NCBI RefSeq assembly: GCF_013393945.1
Contig: NZ_CP040301.1
Location: 1 to 48,712, forward strand
Source of the DNA: Nostoc sp. TCL26-01
GTDB taxonomy: Bacteria; Cyanobacteriota; Cyanobacteriia; Cyanobacteriales; Nostocaceae
DNA length: 48,712 bases
Direction of reading: 5' to 3'
Shown piece after piece: positions 44,266 to 48,712 of this stretch. The position numbers and the translations under genes are program-made. Below the pieces are notes generated by a model. That model made no database searches. It saw only the letters and a program-made list of their open reading frames with translations, and was not told the origin of the DNA. Each line of letters starts with the position of its first letter. Within the stretch, counting starts at the first letter, position 1.

Positions 44266-44499
44266 TTATCTAGGATGAATGTGTCGTCTAGTTCCCCAGC
44301 CTGGATTGATAATGGCTGCCAAATCTTCATCTGATAATTTGCTAATTTCTCTCTCTAGTTCTTCCTTTGAGAAGTCATAGCCACTCTCTTGAGCAATCTT
44401 AATAAAGGCTTCTGGGTTCTCTGTTGCTTTTAGTCTTTGTTTTAATGCTTGATTTTCCTTCACCGCCTTTAAAAGTTGGGCAGCATTTTGCTGTGTCAT
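44266..44499 (-). CDS. Nif11-like leader peptide (putative RiPP precursor), 77 aa
   Basis: Start ATG 44499 (MTQQNAAQLLKAVKENQALK); the upstream extension is not conserved-looking. The helical Nif11 leader pattern is clear: AFIKIAQESGYDFSKEELER then ISKLSDEDLAAI. The C-terminal tail after the leader (INPGWGTRRHIHPR) would be the core. Nif11 leaders direct lanthipeptide, PqqA-like or proteusin-related modifying enzymes; none is encoded in this window, so any modifying enzyme would act from elsewhere. The tail has no Cys and no Gly-Gly site, so a typical lanthipeptide is unlikely. Confidence 0.75.
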   Translation of the reverse strand: MTQQNAAQLLKAVKENQALKQRLKATENPEAFIKIAQESGYDFSKEELEREISKLSDEDLAAIINPGWGTRRHIHPR

Positions 44500-44954
44500 G
44501 ATAATCTTTCCTGTATTAAATATCAGATTTAAAGGTAGAGCCGGTGCAATTAAAAACAACACCTTAATCTATCTTTATTACTCTATTCTTAACTTGCACG
44601 ATTTTTATTTATTAGTCTTGTACCATTAGAAAGAACAAATGTGAATCCAAAAGCTGATGTTGATACTATCACCAGAAAATCCTAAAAATTCTTATAGTAG
44701 CCACGACCGGGCAATACGCCTGAGCAGTAATGGCTCTCAATTACCTTGCTATTACTTAGCTTGTGACAACCCTGGGTAAGAAATTAATTACTAAGTTTCT
44801 TAGTCTGAGGTTTTTGAAAGCCGCATCTCATAACTACCCCAATTCTTGTAAAATCTCCTCAACAGTTGTCTTTAGCTGGGGCAAATTCTGCTCAACCACG
44901 CCCAAAACTCGATTTAGTGTTAAGCCGAGATATGGATTCAGATGATTAAACACC
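44500..44954. other. Intergenic region upstream of the PIN-domain gene
   Basis: Mostly no signal. On the minus strand 44834-44956 a 40-codon frame (MVFNHLNPYLGLTLNRVLGV ... TVEEILQELG) reads like the C-terminal fragment of a protein and overlaps the PIN start; it may be a remnant, or a small antitoxin-like gene, but support is weak. Confidence 0.3.
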
Positions 44955-45440
44955 ATGAGCAAACAATATAAAATCTATCTTGACGCTTGTTGTTTGAATC
45001 GTCCGTTTGATGACCAGACACAATCCCGTATTTATTTAGAAGCACAGGCAGTTCTGACAATTCTGAATCAATGTCAATTAGCGACTTGGAAACTTATTAA
45101 CAGCAGTGCTTTAATCGCCGAATTAAACCAAACACCTAATTTAGAAAGACTACAAAACGTCAAAAAACTACTCGACATTGCTAAAATCAAAGTTATTAAT
45201 AGTGCCTTCATTGAAAATCGAGCCGCCGAACTCCAAAAATTAGGATTCTCTAGTTATGATGCCGCCCACATCGCCAGCGCAGAAAGAAGTCAGGCTGATG
45301 TATTTCTCACAACAGATGACAGACTCTTCAAAAAAGCTCAAAAAAACTCTCAATTAATTAACGTTTTGATTAATAATCCCGTTCAATGGCTGGCATTCGT
45401 AATACAAGCCGAGGAAAGCAATGATGAAAACCCAAAATGA
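44955..45440 (+). CDS. PIN-domain protein (VapC-like toxin candidate), 161 aa
   Basis: YLDACCLNRPFDDQTQ at the N-terminus supplies the first acidic residue (D10 of LDACCLNRPF); FSSYDAAHIASAERSQADVF and LTTDDRLFKKA give the further acidic positions of the PIN site. This 'LDACCLNRPFDDQ' subgroup is common in cyanobacteria and usually has a small gene behind it rather than a classic antitoxin in front. It overlaps the following 74-aa gene by 17 bp. RNase activity is inferred from the family. Confidence 0.82.
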   Translation: MSKQYKIYLDACCLNRPFDDQTQSRIYLEAQAVLTILNQCQLATWKLINSSALIAELNQTPNLERLQNVKKLLDIAKIKVINSAFIENRAAELQKLGFSSYDAAHIASAERSQADVFLTTDDRLFKKAQKNSQLINVLINNPVQWLAFVIQAEESNDENPK

Positions 45441-45648
45441 AATTATCAAACAGGGCTACGATGCTTTAATCAATTCTTTGGGAATTGCCGATACTATTCG
45501 GTTTATTCAATATTTTAGTCCCGGTAAAGGAGACTACACCAAAGAACGTCATCAGTGGCTAGATGAAAAAACTTTGGCGGATGTGTTGGTAGAGATCAAA
45601 GAATTATCTGAAGACGACACCAATCAATATGACGAAATTATTGAGTAG
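45424..45648 (+). CDS. Small partner protein of the PIN gene, 74 aa
   Basis: MKTQNEIIKQGYDALINSLG, then IRFIQYFSPGKGDYTKERHQ and an acidic tail. Overlaps the PIN gene by 17 bp, so the two are cotranslated and it probably serves as antitoxin or partner. The pattern 'GYxALxxSLGxxDxIRFIQxF' accompanies this PIN subgroup in cyanobacteria, as far as I recall. No DNA-binding motif is visible. Confidence 0.65.
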   Translation: MKTQNEIIKQGYDALINSLGIADTIRFIQYFSPGKGDYTKERHQWLDEKTLADVLVEIKELSEDDTNQYDEIIE

Positions 45649-45846
45649 CGAAGTTTAGTTAGGGTGCGTTCAAAATGGAAACAAAGAAGTTGCAATCTCA
45701 CTGCTTTGCCACATTCTCCACCATTTTGAATATTCAAACTTTCAGCTTTTTGCGTACCTGAAATTGCAAAGTGATTGGTATGACGGTGTAGTATTTCTAG
45801 TGCGTTGGGTGTCCCATGTCTACCAGAAAGTCCACAAAGCTATCAC

Positions 45847-46470
45847 TCACAGATAATTCTCACGCCGAAACACAAACAAATTCCCAGTTGCACCTCGCCC
45901 TACTCTCATTTCTTCGTCTAAGTAAGAAGTTATCCATACAGCCTCATTCCGTAGGAATTCCAGGACTGGGATTTTCAACTCAGGTAAATTCCAACCCGAC
46001 AACCCCAAGGGTTTTGTTGCTTGTACAGAAAATGAGCTAAAGCTTACCTTGGCGGTTTGCTCATCTGTAGCCCATATCCATACTCCATCAGCTTGCACTT
46101 TCCACTCTCCTAGCAGTGGTAAGTCAAAATTGGCACTGTTAGAAGCCAAGATATTTCCGGCATCGCTTGCAACCAACTTTTGCCACACCCGTTTGATTTT
46201 AATTCCTCCCCCAAAATTTGGTAGTGATGCAAGGGGGCGTGTAACTACTGTACCCCTGGAGGCGTACAACAATTGCCAGTCCCCAAGTAGCAAAGGGAGA
46301 TGCTTGGGATTAAGTGGGTGTTCTGTTGGATTGAGACTCTCCAACTGCCGCACAATTTCATCTATTGATTCTTCTGTTGATGGAAATAAGGCTTGCTGCA
46401 ACCCTAATACTTCTACTCGTTGCAGTAGTTCGGTTTTTAAGGAAAGTCTTGTTGCGTCATCCTTGATCAT
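45847..46470 (-). CDS. PAP/fibrillin-family protein, 207 aa
   Basis: Start at ATG 46470 (MIKDDATRLSLKTELLQRVE); the open frame extends 20 codons further but overlaps partition-type repeats. Pattern of plastid lipid-associated proteins: LLGDWQLLYASRGTVVTRPL, then lipocalin-like strands (GNILASNSANFDLPLLGEWK) and the conserved end LDEEMRVGRGATGNLFVFRR. Family members bind lipids at thylakoids or plastoglobules; here the role would be photosynthetic-membrane stress protection. Such genes are normally chromosomal, so its presence beside a partition operon is notable. Confidence 0.85.
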   Translation of the reverse strand: MIKDDATRLSLKTELLQRVEVLGLQQALFPSTEESIDEIVRQLESLNPTEHPLNPKHLPLLLGDWQLLYASRGTVVTRPLASLPNFGGGIKIKRVWQKLVASDAGNILASNSANFDLPLLGEWKVQADGVWIWATDEQTAKVSFSSFSVQATKPLGLSGWNLPELKIPVLEFLRNEAVWITSYLDEEMRVGRGATGNLFVFRRENYL

Positions 46471-46489
46471 TTGACAATTTAAGTATTCA

Positions 46490-46530
46490 GATTTTTGGGT
46501 ATTCAGATTTTTAAGTACGCAAAAACTCAA
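46490..46530. repeat. Partition-type repeats 3' of the parA/RHH operon
   Basis: GTATTCAGATTTTT is repeated (46492 and 46500), followed by AGTACGCAAAAACT (46514-46527), the same core as the two long repeats upstream of parA (47512, 47602). The copies thus flank the partition operon on both sides. Confidence 0.55.
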
Positions 46531-46862
46531 CTACGCGATTTCAGCCACTCGTCTAGAAGTTCTTGAATTAACTCGCTAAACTCCTGCTTTTGAGCATTTT
46601 GACTTTCTTTAAGTAGTTCAATTTTGACTGCTGTGTGTGTGTCTTTGCGGATGTAAGCAGTTACCTGTTCGTAATTGGAGTCAGAGCGTTTGCCTTTTGG
46701 TCGTCCCCGTTTTGCTTCAGTTTGAGGTTCAGTAACTGTTTTGGGCTGTAAATTTTGGAACTGTCGCGCCTCTGGTTTTTGAGTTTCTAACTCCTGGCTA
46801 GGTTGTTCTGGCTCTGCTTCACCACTCTTAACCGCATCTAAAAGACCTTTAAACTTACTCAC
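46527..46862 (-). CDS. RHH-type centromere-binding/partition partner protein
   Basis: 111 residues from GTG 46862, which overlaps the parA stop as GTGA; the frame also runs 13 codons further up inside parA. Basic linker KRGRPKGKRSDSNYEQ then the RHH domain: VTAYIRKDTHTAVKIELLKE as strand and helix 1, EFSELIQELLDEWLKS as helix 2. The N-terminal ~55 residues are low-complexity Gln/Pro/Glu. Position after parA and the repeats on both sides indicate the centromere-binding partner, like ParG/CopG-type proteins. Confidence 0.78.
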   Translation of the reverse strand: MSKFKGLLDAVKSGEAEPEQPSQELETQKPEARQFQNLQPKTVTEPQTEAKRGRPKGKRSDSNYEQVTAYIRKDTHTAVKIELLKESQNAQKQEFSELIQELLDEWLKSRS

Positions 46863-47452
46863 TTCATCACCTCTTGACCTATACCTTGGTAATCCCGCCA
46901 TGCCATCTTGGCCCGTTGATCTGCAACTTTGTTAACTGGTACACCAGCTAACGCCGCTTTTTGAAAAGCAACTGCGTCACGGATACTCCCTTTAAATACG
47001 GGTAATCCAGCCTCAGTCAACATCTCTCTTGCTTCCTCTCCATCCCGTCTTGGTTTAGGTGGAACGCGGGTAATGAGAACCCGAAATTGGTCAGCGCCTA
47101 GTAATTTAAGAACATTGACAGTTTGCATGAGGGCATCAAGTGATAAGGCATCAGGGGTAGTAGGAAGAATTAGCAAATCACACCCAGATGCTAGTGCTTC
47201 CAAATCTTCCTGCTCCGGTCGTGCTTGGGTATCGATGACAATGTGCTGGTAATTTTTGGCAAATTTGGCAGCTTGTCTTTCATCAATCACCTTAAAAGGT
47301 AAATCACCTCGCTTTGACCAACCACTAGCTGAGCGGTTTGGGTCGCCGTCAATCAAAAGCGTTTCTCCTTTAGTTTGTAAATAAGTAGCCAGGTGGACTG
47401 CTGTTGTCGTTTTGCCCACGCCTCCTTTAAATGAGGCAACTGTAATAATCAT
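46859..47452 (-). CDS. parA: ParA-type partition ATPase, 197 aa
   Basis: Deviant Walker A FKGGVGKTTTAVHLA; A' motif LLIDGDPNRSASGW; Walker B HIVIDTQARP; and LPTTPDALSLDALMQTV. The length (197 residues) and the lack of an N-terminal HTH mark a small type Ib ParA, which uses an RHH partner encoded directly downstream, as here (GTGA overlap). Upstream, two 33-bp direct repeats (47500-47532, 47590-47622) are the likely promoter/centromere region. Likely needed for stable plasmid inheritance. Confidence 0.9.
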   Translation of the reverse strand: MIITVASFKGGVGKTTTAVHLATYLQTKGETLLIDGDPNRSASGWSKRGDLPFKVIDERQAAKFAKNYQHIVIDTQARPEQEDLEALASGCDLLILPTTPDALSLDALMQTVNVLKLLGADQFRVLITRVPPKPRRDGEEAREMLTEAGLPVFKGSIRDAVAFQKAALAGVPVNKVADQRAKMAWRDYQGIGQEVMK

Positions 47453-47499
47453 GGTGACATCTCAATTTGTAAGTATTTAAAATTCTGATTATTTGAAAG

Positions 47500-47622
47500 T
47501 TTAAATATTTGAGTACGCAAAAACTTGAAAGTTGGATGCTACAAATATACCAGTTTAAGCAATACTTTCAAGTATTAAGTATTTAGATTTTTAAATATTT
47601 GAGTACGCAAAAACTTGAAAGT
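47500..47622. repeat. 33-bp direct repeats upstream of parA, candidate centromere
   Basis: The 33-mer beginning TTTAAATATTTGAGTACGCA and ending AAACTTGAAAGT occurs at 47500-47532 and again, identical, at 47590-47622 (90 bp apart). AAGTATT-type words lie around both copies. The core AGTACGCAAAAACT recurs at 46514. Likely binding sites of the RHH partner. Confidence 0.7.
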
Positions 47623-48381
47623 CCGATTAGTGAATGGAGGTGTCTGTTGTAGACGGAAATCGCCTAACATAGACTTTAATCAATGCCTATCTCTAATTAT
47701 CAAGTCTTTAATTATAGGTTTTAGGCACAAGTAAGCAAAAACTAAGCAACGAAATTTTCTCAATTTCACCAAATCATTATTTATTCAGGCTTATGGGAGC
47801 CAGTGCTGTGTACCCTTCTTGCGAGGTAATGGCATCCCTATTTGAGATAACAAAATAACAAATACGCAAATTAACTTAGTATTATTGGTGATAAGTAAAA
47901 AGACGAGTAAATTTTGTCAATACGTCCTTACGTGCTTTCAACCTCGCACTAGGGCAATAGGACTTGGTTTAAAATTTAACTTCACATACATGGATATCAA
48001 GTTGTCATCAGTAGAAGATTAAAGTGCGAACTCAAACCCTGATGGAGTTACTCTATTAAAGCCTGGAATACTCCCAATTAATCGGTTTCTCCACAACGAA
48101 TAGACTGTGGGTTAGTCTGCTAACCCACACACAATCGCTAAACAACCCACAAGTTATTAACAAGAGCCTTTCGCACAATTGTTGATGGCGTGCGTTCGTA
48201 TAGCTACTGGCTGATTTGCAGTTCAATTGCTGGCTTCAGGAGTGGATCAAAACAAAGGAAATACAGGAAAACTACATAGATATCAGTTTTCTTCATAGTT
48301 TTTTTATATAAATTTTACTGATAATCAGAGAAAATACCGTTGTTATGATATTGCTTTTTTACATAAAAGGGTATCTCTTTC
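47623..48381. other. Gene-poor region between the partition operon and the RHS remnant
   Basis: No gene is supported. A perfect hairpin TGTGGGTTAG-TCTG-CTAACCCACA lies at 48106-48129 without a clear U-tract. The rest is A/T-rich with no recognisable gene, tRNA or IS. Confidence 0.4.
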
Positions 48382-48640
48382 ATGGCAACTAACTCTGTTG
48401 AACATACCTATGTTTCGGCTAGTGTCATTGATATGAAAGATGCAACTGGGACAAAACTCGGCTGCAACTCACTAGTACTGGCAACTTAAGAACATTCAAG
48501 ACCCCCTCAATCGAACCACGCAATTTATCTATAGTGCTAATGGCTATGTGAGCAAGATTAGGACTTTGGGAAACAAAAATTACAAGTATAGCTATGACAG
48601 CTAGGGGTGGCTGCTGAACCAAATTGATCCTGCGAATTAG
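48382..48640 (+). pseudogene. RHS/YD-repeat protein remnant
   Basis: From about 48488 one frame reads KNIQDPLNRTTQFIYSANGY then VSKIRTLGNKNYKYSYDS, a stop, and GWLLNQIDPAN: the words DPLNRTTQFIYSANGY and YSYD are the YD/RHS repeat pattern. An ATG frame at 48382-48489 (MATNSVEHTYVSASVIDMKD) ends just before. The element lacks most repeats and has an in-frame TAG at 48602, so it is a fragment. It may reach beyond the window end. Confidence 0.45.
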
Positions 48641-48712
48641 ACAATCGCACTTAATTATTTAGCGCTGACAATTAACTGTTGACTACAAAACCCAACTTAG
48701 AAGAATTTCACG

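Noticed and set aside
44918..44932. TTAAGCCGAGATATG as another Tn3-type end
   Set aside because: Only nine bases match the tips, the inner half is missing, and the stretch lies inside a protein-like frame on the minus strand (NPYLGLTLNRV). Probably chance.

Overview
The window looks like part of a large mobilisable plasmid (or an integrated plasmid-like island) of a filamentous, heterocyst-type cyanobacterium (Nostocales). Three things point there: scattered HIP1 palindromes (GCGATCGC, for example near 3379, 8188, 17343, 27512, 31607, 36615, 40751), the short tandem heptamer repeats typical of Nostoc-type genomes (18684, 26091), and many cyanobacteria-type genes (PAP/fibrillin, Nif11 leader peptide, RTX/HCBP giant protein). 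No rRNA, tRNA or CRISPR array was seen.

Layout. 1-8.5 kb: a giant RTX/HCBP calcium-binding protein. 8.6-9.65 kb: a YhcG/DUF1016-type PDDEXK protein. 9864-14026: a complete Tn3-family transposon with ~48-bp inverted ends and a 5-bp target duplication (TACTT), carrying an HTH/zinc-ribbon gene, a frameshifted tyrosine recombinase and an internally deleted tnpA. 14-15.4 kb: small genes including an HU-like protein. 15.4-22 kb: plasmid backbone, with a MobV relaxase fused to a primase/Toprim region, an oriT-like hairpin upstream of it, a 31-bp iteron array, a 305-bp Tn3-like MITE (target duplication GTTTA) and a VirE-type primase/helicase. 22.3-28.5 kb: a ribbon-helix-helix gene, a decayed ParM-like gene, and a tightly packed run of unrecognised small and membrane proteins ending in a membrane-anchored P-loop ATPase. 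28.5-30.3 kb: a type II restriction-modification pair (HaeIII-like endonuclease and Dam-type adenine methylase). 30.4-31.9 kb: an orphan ParA-like ATPase and a two-repeat small protein. 32.1-39.7 kb: a three-gene pPIWI-RE island. 40-48.7 kb: IVP-type four-helix-bundle protein, tyrosine integrase, DUF4365 pair, GHMP kinase, orphan Nif11 peptide, PIN-domain pair, PAP/fibrillin, a parA/RHH partition operon with long direct repeats, and an RHS-repeat remnant.

How it fits together. 15.4-22 kb and 46.5-47.7 kb are replication, mobilisation and partition functions. 28.5-39.7 kb is a defence block carried by the plasmid: restriction-modification followed by pPIWI-RE, a prokaryotic PIWI family predicted (Burroughs, Iyer and Aravind, 2013) to act against invading DNA through nucleic-acid-guided recognition with its DinG-type helicase and REase partners. 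The pPIWI-RE island is the most interesting system here. The REase gene has an IS607-like MerR-type HTH at its N-terminus and apparently starts at an ATT codon, and the PIWI protein contains a tandem coiled-coil insertion. The 23.9-28.5 kb membrane/ATPase operon is the best candidate for something without a name.

All family assignments come from reading motifs in the translations; no database search was run.
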